Shown here: positions 11,709 to 23,067 of the stretch, piece after piece
Position numbering within the stretch: position 1 is the first letter of the stretch
How the letters are laid out: each line of letters begins with the position of its first letter
DNA from: Reticulitermes speratus
Taxonomy: Eukaryota > Arthropoda > Insecta > Blattodea > Rhinotermitidae
NCBI GenBank assembly: GCA_021186555.1
Contig: JAJKFL010000039.1
Location: 13,310,733-13,374,732 of the forward strand
DNA length: 64,000 nucleotides
Direction: 5' to 3'
Notes under the pieces: model-generated
Told to the model about the DNA's origin: nothing
The model's database searches: none
Seen by the model: the letters and a program-made list of their open reading frames with translations, nothing else
Program-made: the position numbers and the translations under genes

Positions 11709-12110
11709 CTAAGTAATGCACGCTGAACATTACTAGACTTCTGAGCAGCTCAGCTGATTTAATTACGATTGCTTTTCTTTACGTCAGACTGACGGGAAAT
11801 TTCTGGCAATTTATTTTACACGCATTTATGCACTACTTTAAATTTCGAATGATATGATGTCTGTTCGAGTTTAATGACACAAAGCGTTTGTCTTTATATT
11901 GTAAATTGGTTTTTTGTCATGATAGGAATAATTACATGTGTAGACTACTACTTGTACTGTACAATGTGAGGCAGGTAACAAAGGCTGAGAACCACTGCAC
12001 CAACACATTTGCATCGAGTGTGGGGTGATGTCTCGCATCGCCTTCGATGTTAAATCACTTCCGTATGTTTTTTTGAGATATGGCAAAAGGCTCTAGTTTA
12101 TCATTGAGGT
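11709..12110. other. unassigned stretch
   Basis: No gene or repeat family recognised. Confidence 0.4.
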
Positions 12111-12385
12111 GCGTGTCATTCCTTGGAACCTGAGGATCAAATGTCGCGGTCGAGTGGGCAACATTCGTCCTTCGTATTCGGGTTCAAATCCCGGTCCGGA
12201 GATATGCCATTCTACAGTTGTCGCGAACCTCCTGAGTACCTCCACGCAAATCCCGGGACACCACCTCAAACCGAACCACGACCGATACTTTCCACATCCC
12301 TTCCTACCATTCGCAGCTATACACAGTAGTGTGAGGTACTGATGGCGCGCTTAATGAACGACGAGTGTAAATGAACAAATAAACA
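12111..12385 (+). mobile_element. SINE-E copy
   Basis: It has a tRNA-like head with a GGGTTCAAATCCCGG B box, then CGCAAATCCCGGGACACCA, ACGACCGATACTTTCCACAT and a tail beginning TTAATGAACGACGAG. The same order of blocks occurs at 18975, 24200, 47285 and 61322. This is the best-preserved B box of the group. Confidence 0.65.
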
Positions 12386-12858
12386 AAGACATAAAAATTG
12401 AGACAGAAATCTTCCTTTGTGGGGGAGCTTCAGACAGGTTAGTGGCAGCGAGCAGTCTACATCAGGGGGAGGAATGACCCAGCGAAGGTCAAGTACTATC
12501 AGGAACAACCGTCTACCAGTATGACTCCCAAATTCAAGAGCACACCCAGCCCGTGTCCAGTGTAGGTCTTGGGTATAGCCCGTGTTATCCACAGCACACA
12601 CATTACGCACAGAAACTGACACACGCATTCAGAGCGTTGTCATGGCAGTTCGGTATCTGGTGTATTGTATGTACTGACAAAGAGAAAACTGTAATTCAGA
12701 TTGGACGGATGTTTTAATTGTGATTATTTGAATGAATCTGGGTATTATGGACTCCTCATACAACGATCGCATAACGGACAAGCAGTAAAGGCCTGCGTGA
12801 GGATTACTGTGACAATAGATCTCTTTCTTCCTGGCTAATGACACGCTGTTGAAGACTT
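12386..12858. other. unassigned stretch
   Basis: No recognised gene or repeat. The open frames here are under 105 codons and show no familiar motif. Confidence 0.4.
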
Positions 12859-13148
12859 ATCGTTAATGATTTTTTTTTTTAGTCGTCCTCTTCTACCTAC
12901 TCCGGTTTCCCGTTTCAGTGTCGAGGTTTGTAATTTTCTTTTGATCACACTGAGAGACATACCACAGTCGGTAGGACTCCTCTGGACGAGGGATCGGCTC
13001 GTCGCAGACGCCTCTACCTGACAAAACACACAACACTCACAAGAGACAAACATCCATGCCCCCGGTGGGATTCGAACCCACGATCCTAGCAAGCGAGCGG
13101 CCGAAGACCCACGCCTTAGACCGCACGGCCACTGGATCGTTAATGATT
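12859..13148 (-). mobile_element. SINE-A with the alternative 3' tail, full length
   Basis: A minus-strand copy occupies 12872-13135 between perfect direct repeats ATCGTTAATGATT. Its complementary strand starts CGATCCAGTGGCCGTGCGG, has the B box GGGTTCGAATCCC and ends in an A run. The 3' part differs from the copies at 9112 and 11164. Here the body is followed by CCTCGACACTGAAACGGG and CCGGAGTAGGTAGAAGAGG, whereas those end in GGGCTGTTGCG. Confidence 0.92.
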
Positions 13149-13261
13149 ACCTAACTAATTTAATGGAAAAGTGCCTTCTGTGAAAGGAATATAATCTCAT
13201 CTAATTAGGAAATTCTTTGCCCTTTATGGAGCTCGACGAGTTTCATGACGTTTCCCTCATA

Positions 13262-13742
13262 TCAAAGCAGCCTTAAGGTACCAACATAGTACAGTGTTTA
13301 CCAATTTAATTTGGCCAAGAAACCCTTTCACATTCGAAATATTTTTTTGCCGAGCGCCTAACAAATTTCTTACAGAGGAGGCTAAGAAACGAGACCACAA
13401 ATAGGTGAGGACAATACTAAATTAATGTTAAACAGGCCATGAGATATATGTATTACTTAATCACACATATTTAGAAAAAAAACACAATTCATGTACAATA
13501 ACAAGGTAGGAAATGTAAGTATAACGTAACACCGTGGCGCGTTCGCGTAATGTTTATACCTCCTTGGCTATCCTAACAGCCTGATACCATTTCACTCGAA
13601 GAGAGCGCTTTTATGGTGGTTTAATGTCGCCGGCAACAGCAAAACGTACTTACGTCTTCGTGCAAAGTGCCCGATATTTTTTTTCCGATTTTAACCAAAT
13701 CTGGATTTTCTCGACAGATCTTTATAAAAGTCCCCAGTATCA
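13262..13742 (+). mobile_element. R1 repeat, copy 3, right end missing
   Basis: It aligns with the left half of R1 copy 2, including the GTGGCGCGTTCGCG motif and a single version of the 56-bp unit (CGCCGGCAACAGCAAAACG). It stops at AGTCCCCAGTATCAAA, where a SINE-B begins. The right end was not found beyond that SINE. It shows the state of the locus before minisatellite growth. Confidence 0.7.
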
Positions 13743-13743
13743 A

Positions 13744-14030
13744 AGACGACCGGCATAGCGCAGTCGGTACGGCGACTCAATACGGGCTGGACGGTCCGGA
13801 GTTCGAACTCCGGTGGCGGCCAGATTTTCCGTACCCGTCCAGATGAGCCCAGAGGCCCACCCAGTCTCCTGTCCAATGGGTAGCGGGTCTCTTTCCCGGG
13901 GGTAAAGCGGCTGGGGTGTAGCGCTGACCACCCACCCCCAGCTAGCGCCCAGGTTAAAGAAAGAGTAGAGGCATACCTCTACTCCCCCTCTGGGCCTTCA
14001 TGGCCTGTTATAGGGAGAACATTACCTTTT
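13744..14030 (+). mobile_element. SINE-B, best-preserved copy
   Basis: The head CCGGCATAGCGCAGTCGGTA resembles a tRNA 5' half with an A box, and GAGTTCGAACTCC is a good B box. The body includes TTTCCCGGGGGTAAAGCGGC, the GCGCTGACCACCCACC block, an AGGTTAAAGAAAGAGTAGAG segment and the end CTTCATGGCCTGT with a pyrimidine-rich tail. A possible short duplication, CCCCAGTA, lies on both sides, but a clean target duplication could not be set. Confidence 0.85.
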
Positions 14031-14756
14031 TTACCCCAGTAAATTGTCAAGTGGGAAAAGAAATAACAACGCTAATATAAGTTATGTAAAATTTGGACAT
14101 GTGCAATGCTGGACCACTGACAGTGAACCTTTACTCTGATAGAAGCAAGACTGCGGTATCTGAAGATGAGCAACATTAATTAACTGAAAACGGAAGGAAA
14201 AAATAACGTACTGTGCCCCTCTACAGTAACTGGGCTACTGGAGACGCTGCACCTGGTGGCCACGGCCTCTACGTACTGAAAGTTAACAAGTGGCCGTGGT
14301 TGAAACAACCAGCTTACATACACGCAATTTCTCGGAAAAATGGCAGTTGTTTAGTTTACTTATATCCAGGTGCACTCCACACTGTTTACGAGAAGAAGAT
14401 ATTACACTAGAAAACTAGGTAAAAAAAGAAAACGGAAGAAATACCGAACAAAAAGGAAAACGAATTTTAATAACAAACCTACATACGATTTTTCCATCAC
14501 TTCATACCTCCCAGCTGACAAGCTCAAGTAGCCTCATTCGAATGGGAGATTGCAGGGACATTATTTTATATCACAACTGTCGCTAGTCACTTCCCGTCGA
14601 CTCGCGAAATTTACAAAACTACGACGTGCAATGAACAACTTGCCTGTGAACCGAAAGAAAACATTTCTGGCACCTAGATATGAAAAGTACAAATTTAATG
14701 CAACCTGCAGTGCGGTGAACTAAAATATGTAGACCCCAACTCACAGGAGGAGCAGA
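14031..14756. other. unassigned stretch
   Basis: No gene or repeat recognised. A 65-codon open frame at 14213-14410 carries no familiar motif. Confidence 0.4.
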
Positions 14757-15003
14757 GGTATAGCTCCACTCATTCTTAACCTCGGCACTACGTAGAGGTG
14801 AGTGTCAACTTCATGCGCCGGCCGCCTTACCCCTGGGAAATAACCCTGCTCCCCATTCCACAGGAGGGTATGTGGGCTCCAGAGCCGGTCTGGAAGGTTT
14901 TAAGGAAGAGAAACCCTATTGCTCGTGCCGAAATTCGAACACCGTACCGTCCAGCCCGTAGCGAATCGCTATACCGACTACGTTATCCCGGCTCCCGGGT
15001 TCC
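14757..15003 (-). mobile_element. SINE-B, minus-strand copy
   Basis: On the complementary strand it has the order expected for SINE-B: head, the B-box remnant GTTCGAATTTCGG, a CCCAGGGGTAAGGCGGCCGG block, the GAGGTTAAGAATGAGTGGAG segment and a truncated end. It is moderately diverged, and no target duplication was seen. Confidence 0.78.
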
Positions 15004-18000
15004 TGGAATAACGAACTTCAGGGAAATGAGCTGTGTGTATGTGAGACTGAATTGAACGAGGCAATGCTACATTGCAATGCTGGGGTATCGTGTTCACAGC
15101 TTAGCGTGTTCTAATTGCAGGGAGTTATCAAATTTGCATCCTTCTGCGAGCAAGAGGAACCAGAATGGTAAGCCTAAATGACTTCCTGTGCACTGTAAGT
15201 GAGAACTGACATTATCAGCTGTAGCAAGTGCCTACAAGCTTCCTCTTGTTACACATATGGGTAGACGTATCTTGAATAGTTTCGCATATAAAGAGGTGTT
15301 TCAGCATTCCAAGACATATGCAGAATTTTATACGTTACATTTACAGATTTCTGTAGGCCTACCATGTAAATACAGACCTACGAGCAACATATTCTGGTGC
15401 AGACATTTATGTACATCCTGTTACGTGGATAGCGTCATACAACAGAACTCTCTGACGTCAGACTCTGATTAGCAGCTGTGATCGTCATTTGATTTTTTGG
15501 CACGATAACCGTTCTGTCAACAATGCATGCAGGTTAATGGCTACACATTGAAACTGCAACAACTTTATGATTATTCACAAACCTTTTAGGGTTTTTAACG
15601 AAGGTGTGTCATGTAGGTGATATGTATTTGGTACTGTCATGGTCTCGTTAGTTAACACAGTACAACGTTTCAGAAGCCGGCTCTGCTTCCATCATAATAA
15701 AATTATGAGGCCTACACTGCTGAGTCCATCGGATTGGGTCGAGGACAGAGTTTTGCTCAATCACATGGACTCAGAAAAGTGCATTTAATAGCCTTTGTTT
15801 TCACCTGTTTTGTTTTTGCCAGTTTCAGAGACGCTGTGTAGTTTGAACTAAAAGCAAGACGATAAAAAAAATTCAAACATATGTATCACCTCAAATTTTA
15901 GGGTTCCGTTTAGAATTACTTTAAATTACATGCTCGGTCCTAACATCCACGTCCCCCCCCCCCCCCTATGTTTAAGTTTTAACGTTTCAGTGACTGAATC
16001 TACGGCAATGTCAGATCTTAACAAACAGTGAACTTGTCCTGAGAAATTCGCATTGTATGAAGTGAGTTACGCAAAAAAATTAAATAACTAAACAAAAAAA
16101 ACAAGAAAGACAGGAAGAGGCCAACGTGATGCAAAGCGAGAACAATGCAGGAAAGTGCTCACTTCCTGAAGAATTCGTCAAACACGGCAAGCATCTCGAG
16201 GAATGCAATGTATTCCGAGATGCCCATGCACACTTCAAATAGAGACAGAGAAGGGGGAGGGGGGGGAGAGACAGAGAGAGAAAGAGAAACTCAGATAGGT
16301 CCATTCAGATCACCGTTTTAAGATGACACGAGGTGATACAAATAACACAGCCGTAAACTAAAAGTGTTGGACAATGTGGTATTGTGCACAATTTTGTATT
16401 GAGGATCAGTTCCCACAATGCAGTCCGCAGATGAACTACAAACACTCACGCGTTTAACGTTCATCAGATGTTCACTCGAAAACCAAGCAAAAAAATAAAC
16501 TTGGATCGGATGATTTGTCCATCTGTTGACGTCATGTCACCATTTTGTCTCATTCAGGCCCTGGCCGTTAACTTCAAGAAACGTAAGCAGCAAGAGAATG
16601 GGAAATAGAAGACAACGAAGCAGTTGGAAAAGAGGAAGGGAAGAAGAAAAAGGACGAGGGAAATAAGTTGCAGAAAACGAAAAAGGCAAAGGACAAAAGA
16701 GAAGAAGAAAGACAAGGGAATAATAGGCAGAAGTGGAAGACGACAAGAAAACAAAATTATTAACACAGGCCCCTTTCAAATATAGCCGCCTAATGGACAA
16801 GCTGATTAATAATAATAATAACAATAATAATAGGTCATTCAGAAACTATGGGGAAACACGTCGCTGTTCTTTGTGCTTGATTCTTCAGCCGAGACTGCAG
16901 AAACAATATTAACGGTTGCTGCTTGAAGCAGGAACTAAGCCTATGAGTTATCCAGAACTTGTGTTCTTCAGGTCACACCACACAAACATCGCTAAGGGAT
17001 TCGAATGCATTTCAACGAACTAGAGGGTTGTTCCGGTAGGTTGAATCCGTGTTCCGGGTCGGTGCGGCAGGAAGCCAAGTCACTGGACAGCCGACAGAAA
17101 ACTTCCTCTTCAGATATAAAGAATGATAGGCTAATTCACAAGAACGACATCATTGCACTGCCTTAATTTGCAGCAGCATTAAGAAAGTAAGCTGACACTT
17201 TCATCGTCAGTGTCATGACCCACATCACGGACTGTAACTGTCCACCTCCATCAGTTCGTCAGACGCTTTTGGCTTCTACCTATCGCTGTATATCGAAATA
17301 GCAGGTTCGGAATTCGGTTTTCACACATTCTTAAAAAATGCTGTAGCAGTCTGTTTTGACAGTTTATTATTACCATTATTATCGTTGTTCGTGTAAATAT
17401 CTGTCACTCCAAGTTATTCCCTAACATGTTAATTACGTTTCTAATTCGTCTTTCCGCATCCCGCGACCGTTATTCTTCCTGTTTGTTCTTTCAGTAACAT
17501 GTAAAGGTCAGATCCATATAAAATACAGACATGGTCAGAGAGCTCCAGATTCTTCTCAAGGCTTGCTTCTGGCACTTCTTAGAAATATGCGTCTTATACA
17601 GTTACATAGAGCTGTTTAAATTATTTAATTTTAAATTAATACTAATTTTTTAGTTTTCCTCCTGTCGCTTCTTGCGGAGCATAGGGCCTCCTTTCAGAGG
17701 TTTCTTGGTCTGGAGGTGTGCATACTGTAGTGAGCGACCAGTCCACTGACTGCTATATTAATATAATATGTGTATTTATATTAATAAGGCAGTGTGTTCC
17801 TTTGTAAAGTTGGTACCCATCCCCTACATTACACGGTGTCGTAACTCCGAAGCCAATATGAATAAGGGTCTAAAAGCTATTCTCGTAACATTCCGTTACG
17901 TTCCCCATTATTTTTACGTTACTGCGATATCAGTATCTCTGTCTATACAGCGCCCATGGTAAAATGACTTGACTGATACATCTTGAAAAAAGCGACCCCA

Positions 18001-18034
18001 AATTAAACACTTCCCGACAGTTACCCGGACGGAG
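15004..18034. other. long unassigned stretch
   Basis: No gene is supported. Near 15665 a short segment (ACGTTTCAGAAGCCGGCTCT) resembles a foldback arm on the minus strand. A 14-nt C run lies at 15953-15966. The 16080-16300 and 16555-16760 segments are purine-rich on the plus strand and give low-complexity Leu/Ser-rich frames on the other strand, which I regard as artefacts. Confidence 0.45.
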
Positions 18035-18558
18035 TAAGGACAAGACAGGCAATGTACGTATAACGTAACATTGAGGCGCGTTCGCGTAACCATTGTTGCC
18101 GTGGAACAGCGATAAGTTTAAATAATATGAGTGTGTGCCTGTATTCTTGCCTTAGTTATGCAGCATGCAAACCGCATGCGCCGTATTATATTATCGTCTG
18201 TGGCCTGTCTGGCTCTACCATATTTTTTACATTACCACATAAACGGCACGATTCTCGGAAAACATTTATCGAACACAAAATGCGGGTTTTGATTTTCTCT
18301 ACAACTTTTGACTGAAACATTTCTCATTCTAAAAAGAATTCAGCGAGATATTATCATAAATGTACGTAGGTCTTCATGTAAATTACCCGTTATTGTTGTC
18401 AGATTTTAATCAAACGTGAGTTTTCAGGACAGATTTTCGATAAATCCTCAAACGTCAAATTTAATGAAAATCCGTCTAGTGGGGGCCGAGTAGTTCCATG
18501 CGAACATACAGACAGCACGAGGATAATAGTCGCTTTTAGCAATTTTGCGAACGCGCCT
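18035..18558 (+). mobile_element. R1 repeat, copy 4 (second subfamily)
   Basis: It starts near GACAGGCAATGTACGTATAA, contains GAGGCGCGTTCGCGTAACC and ends GCGAACGCGCCTAAAAC. Its interior (GCATGCGCCGTATTATATTA, then TTTTGATTTTCTCTACAA) matches copies 5 and 6 but not copies 1-3, so two subfamilies share the ends. It also shows the uninterrupted site CAGCGAGATATTATCAT, where copy 6 has an insertion. Confidence 0.75.
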
Positions 18559-18974
18559 AAAACTACTACAAACGTCAGTCAGAGAAGACGGCGTCCCGGC
18601 GTTAAGGTGTAGCAACCTGCTCCGTATCCCGCTACGCTGTGTCAGCATGGCTCGTCAATGTTCGCTACAGCGGCCACCAATGCAGCTTTTGCATCAGCAG
18701 CACAGGACTGTTACTTACGGAGTCAACTCTACGTGACGTTATTTGTAAAAATAAGCGACTTCTTTTAGATATGACAGCACTTCCTAAACTTTGCCCTGTT
18801 TATATTGGCCTAAACCTCATATTTCCGTCCGTTAGACGATGTCGCCAAAGTGAGGTGAATCAGTCACACATTACTAACCTGGCACAGAAATAATCCATTA
18901 AAATCGGAAAAAAGGAAATATGTACTTCCATACGAATTTCATACATATTCAAAATTCGTTCTTTAGAATTTACA
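18559..18974. other. unassigned stretch
   Basis: No recognised gene or repeat. Overlapping short frames on both strands have no familiar motif. Confidence 0.4.
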
Positions 18975-19252
18975 ACAAGCCAGCTGGCCCAAGTAATAAC
19001 ACATCGGAGTTATATTCAGGAGATTATAAGTTCGATTTTCGGCGGGGACACGGACTATGCTCAATGAGGTCTTCCGTAGTTTCACTGGGTCCTCCAGGCA
19101 AATGCTGGGACAGAAACTCAAACAAGGCCAGACCGTTTGTTTACACGTACTTTCCAAATTCATTATTCACTACCCACATTCCATTCACCACTGTATTGTC
19201 TGAGCTACTGACAGCATCATTAAACAAATCACAAACAAATAAATACTTAGAA
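18975..19252 (+). mobile_element. SINE-E copy, diverged
   Basis: It carries a degraded B box (AAGTTCGATTTTCGG), the block CCAGGCAAATGCTGGGACAG, then TTTACACGTACTTTCC and a tail with ATTAAACAAATCACAAACAA. These match, in order, blocks of the copies at 12111 and 47285. No target duplication was found. Confidence 0.6.
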
Positions 19253-19834
19253 CTCACATCACACGTCGTGATGGAGGCGTAAATCACGTAGCGCAATTAA
19301 AATTAATTTATTTTCCATACAATTAAAGGCATAACCTCCGTGATCAAGGCACGCACAGGACCTATTGTTCCACTCTCAAATCAATTAAACGCCTTTACTT
19401 TGATATATATTTTATTTACCTCCTGGCTGTTATACTATATCAACATTCACAGAATGTCGTAAAGCGCAGTGTCGGTTCTCCGAGTACCGATTGTTCGACG
19501 TTCCGTTTCGTCCGAACCGATTACTTGCGTCTTAAATGAGAGGGAAGGTTTTGATTTCTTTACAATGTAACGTAATAGTGTACATTCTGTTATTATTCTG
19601 CTGTTCCACTACTGTATACATTGACATTCCAATACAATATTACATACATAGTACGTATTAATACAATGTCTGTGTCATACTACATACGTAATCATGTGTT
19701 CTAAATTATCCCAAAACGTGTGGTCAGAGCTTTTCGGCAATTCGAGGCAATCTCGAACTATCGAGATTCTGCAGTATTTAATAGTGAACGTCATATTGTG
19801 CACGTAATATGTGGCACGTATGGAAGCTCAAGCA
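19253..19834. other. unassigned stretch
   Basis: AT-rich with no recognised family or gene. Confidence 0.4.
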
Positions 19835-19945
19835 TGCATACAGAATTCTGGTCAAAAATATAATGGAAAGAGGTCACGTGGGAGACCTGTGCGCAGATAA
19901 AAGGATAATATTAAAATGGGTCTTACAGACAGTGTGACGTTGTGG
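19835..19945 (+). pseudogene. LINE C-terminal fragment
   Basis: With frame changes it reads as a VARMEAQACIQNSGQ-like stretch, then GRPVRR and an NIKMGLTDS-like end. This is the conserved tail of the LINE family best seen at 31005-32160. Only about 110 bp remain. Confidence 0.6.
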
Positions 19946-20669
19946 ATAGGCGTGATGTGGTTTAGGTTATTTGTGAAGGCGGCAATGGACCCTCGTGCTT
20001 CTTAAAAGCAGGGAATTTGCTGTCCACCTATGTTCAAAACAAGTTCAGAGAATCGACACATTAGCATACAATATGCACCTGTCTTACACAAAGTTTCCGT
20101 ACCCTTGACCCTTAAGAGTCAAACACCATGACAACAATAGGGTACGCTGTATGTCTATCATTAATTTCCGAGGGCAGCGACTCCCTCAAATCCTAATGGT
20201 AAATACTCGTGCTCTTGCCTGCAAATACGGTTGAATAAACCCGAGCATTCATTACACATAGCACAATTCCTATTCTTCTAACATAAGAATGTCTGTCTTG
20301 CGATCCATTTTAACCGCTGAACGAACGCAGTGGTCTACAATTCCTTAAAACCTGGTTACAAATAAAACTTTCTACTTCATGATTTCACACAAATTTTTTT
20401 AATTTCAAGTGGCCGGTGCACTGCAAGAAGAGACAGCATTTTCACAGTAATGTTTGTGACCGCAGGGTGTATATCGCATGTCGAACTCAGCTTAGTTTGA
20501 CATTTGCCTGAGAGGAGGAGGGCCTTATAACTGCCGTGATCAGACGCCGTCATGTTTGTCCACGATGTCAATATCAACATAACTGCATTACAACAGAGCA
20601 AACATATGAAGGTAAATTCTTTGCATGTGAATGTTATTATTTAGCTTTCATAATGTGCTGATGAGCTGC
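19946..20669. other. unassigned stretch
   Basis: No recognised family or gene lies upstream of the 31-bp array. Confidence 0.4.
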
Positions 20670-21316
20670 GATATGTCAGTCCGTCTAGTGGCTAGACTAC
20701 GATATGTCAGTCCGTCTAGTGACTAGACTACGATATGTCAGTCCGTCTAGTGACTAGACTATGATATGTCAGTCGGTCTAGTGACTAGACTGCGATATGT
20801 CAGTCCGTCTAGTGGCTAGACTACGATATGTCAGTCCGTCTAGTGACAAGACTACGATATGTCAGTCCGTCTAGTGACTAGACTGCGATGTCAGTCCGTC
20901 TAGTGGCTAGACTACGATATGTCAGTCCGTCTATTGACTAGACTACGATATGTCAGTCCGTCTAGTGACTAGACTACGATGTGTCAGTCCGTCTAGTGAC
21001 TAGACTGCGATATGTCAGTCCGTCTAGTGACTAGACTACGATATGTCAGTCCGTCTAGTGACTAGACTGCGATGTCAGTCGGTCTAGTGACTAGACTGCG
21101 ATATGTCAGTCAGTCTAGTGGCTAGACTACGATATGTCAGTCCGTCTAGTGACTAGACTACGATATGTCAGTCCGTCTAGTGACTAGACTGCGATATGTC
21201 AGTCCGTCTAGTGGCTAGACTACGATATGTCAGTCCGTATAGTGGCTAGACTACGATATGTCAGTCCGTCTAGTGACTAGACTACGATATGTCAGTCCGT
21301 CTAGTGGCTAGACTAC
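20670..21316 (+). repeat. 31-bp minisatellite with a palindromic core, 21 units
   Basis: The unit is mostly 31 bp, beginning GATATGTCAGTCCG and containing GTCTAGTGACTAGAC, whose arms are perfectly complementary around one central base. Twenty-one copies of the GTCAGT core can be counted, and two or three units lack two bases. The last unit runs straight into a SINE-B body, so the array may be an expansion of the SINE head. Confidence 0.95.
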
Positions 21317-21600
21317 GGCGCGGGACGTTCGAGCAATTGCGGTTTGATTCCAGGAAGAGGGAAGAGTTTGTATCTTCTCCGAGGAGTCCACAGGGGCTCA
21401 GGGTCCACCCAGACTCCTATTCAATTGGCATAGGGGTATCTTTCCCCGGGGATACAGCGGCCGGTAGCGTAAAGCTGACCACACGCCTCTATCTAATAAC
21501 GAAGTCAAGAAAGAGTAGAGCTGTACCTCCACTCCCACATATGCCTTCATGGCGTGCACAGGGGCAACTTTACCTTTTCCTTTACTGTCATAATGTCCTG
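21317..21600 (+). mobile_element. SINE-B body downstream of the minisatellite
   Basis: It continues from the array with a degraded B box (CGGTTTGATTCC), then TTTCCCCGGGGATACAGCGG, the AAAGCTGACCACACGCC block, AAGAAAGAGTAGAGCTGTAC and an end with CTTCATGGCGTGC. The order is the SINE-B order. The head is replaced by the tandem array. Confidence 0.8.
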
Positions 21601-21711
21601 TCGTAGTTACAGTCCTCCTCTGGCTTGCCCCGAATGTGAAGGATTTCAAAACAGGAATGTTGCAAAACAGCAACAAAAATCCAGAACTATTTATTTTAAA
21701 CGTTGCCTTTG

Positions 21712-21800
21712 AATAGCGCCAAGGTTAAAGAAAGAGTAGAGCTATATCTCTACTCCCTCTCTGGACCTTCGTGGCCTGTTCTAGGGTAAACTTTACCTTC
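21712..21800 (+). mobile_element. SINE-B 3' fragment
   Basis: The segment AGCGCCAAGGTTAAAGAAAG, followed by CTCTACTCCCTCTCTGGACC and TTCGTGGCCTGTTCTAGGG, is the 3' part of SINE-B. The head is missing. Confidence 0.8.
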
Positions 21801-21810
21801 TTCTTCTTTC

Positions 21811-21866
21811 TATGGGCCCGTCGGCATTCGCTCCGGATGCACCGCAGCCTTTAGGCTTATTGTGCT
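21811..21866 (-). mobile_element. SINE-C 3' fragment
   Basis: On the minus strand it matches the CTAAAGGCTGCGGTGCATCC end of SINE-C. It directly follows the SINE-B fragment. Confidence 0.65.
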
Positions 21867-22626
21867 TTACCTTACTTTTTACTTTTACCTTTGAATATGT
21901 ACTGCCAAAGGTCAAAATAATTGCTAATTCTCATTACATAGTTCTTTTTAATTCGGCCACCTATCCACCTTGCAAGTGCCTGTTTCTTAGATGAGATTAA
22001 TTTAGGCATAGTTACGTGAATCTGGACAATTACGTGCATTATTTACAGCACGTAACTACATGCATACGTTAAGAATACCAATGTTATTTGTCTCATATTG
22101 CAGATACTTTAAACTACAAGCTAAATGAACAAATATTTAAAATGTTTTACAAATGAAATGGCAGTCGAAGTGACACATGTCATTATATATGACACACAAT
22201 AGTTTCATTCTTTGGCATTCGGCATTATTCCAGAAGAGATATTTATAATGACAAACAGAGATGATGACGATGATGATGATAGTAATGTGATTTCTCAAAG
22301 CTTTGGGGCGACGAATGAGTCTTTAATTTGAACAGCAAGAGTTTTAACGGCTGAAGATGATGATGATGACCATGACAGCTCCATGGTTTCTACAGCAACT
22401 GGCAGATTACGGTCACAATAATAATAGTCATGTGATTCTTACGGTTTCTAGTAAAACTGGCACATTATGGTCACGCATGGTCAATTTACGACATCTGTTG
22501 TTCGTCGTTTGATGATACAGTGTTTGTGACTGCATGCTGATCACTGCGAGGAGACAGGAATGATCTCAGTCACGAGGTTACGACCCAGGGACACACTGCT
22601 TACAATGTCTGCCGCCTGGCGCAGAG
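21867..22626. other. unassigned stretch
   Basis: Short GATGAT microsatellites occur near 22260 and 22355. An ACTGGCAGATTACGGTCAC-like phrase recurs once about 60 bp later. No gene is visible. Confidence 0.45.
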
Positions 22627-23067
22627 TTTTGTGGGTACCGTGGTCATGAAATGTGTAGAGCAGAGAAGGGGCACGTCATTGTACGAATGTTTTGTGGGTA
22701 CCGTGGTCATGAAATGTGTATAGCAGAGAAGGGGCACGTCATTGTACGAATGTTTTGTGGGTACCGTGGTCATGAAATGTGTAGAGCAGAGAAGGGGCAC
22801 GTCATTGTACGAATGTTTTGTGGGTACCGTGGTCATGAAATGTGTATAGCAGAGAAGGGGCACGTCATTGTACGAATGTTTTGTGGGTACCGTGGTCATG
22901 AAATGTGTATAGCAGAGAAGCGGCACGTCATTGTACAAATGTTTTGTGGGTACCGTGGTCATGAAATGTGTATAGCAGAGAAGGGGCACGTCATTGTACG
23001 AATGTTTTGTGGGTACCGTGGTCATTAAATGTGTATAGCAGAGAAGGGGCACGTCATTGTACGAATG
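22627..23067. repeat. 63-bp minisatellite, 7 units
   Basis: Units start TTTTGTGGGTACCGTGGTCA and step by exactly 63 bp (22627, 22690, 22753, 22816, 22879, 22942, 23005). Because 63 is a multiple of three and the unit lacks stops in some frames, both strands stay open: 195 codons on minus at 22600-23187, and 125 codons on plus at 22651-23028. Each encodes 21-residue repeats without any known motif. I treat neither as a gene. Confidence 0.97.

Noticed and set aside
16537-16824. Leu/Ser/Phe-rich minus frame as a membrane protein
   Set aside because: It is the complement of a purine-rich low-complexity tract, and overlapping frames are equally open.
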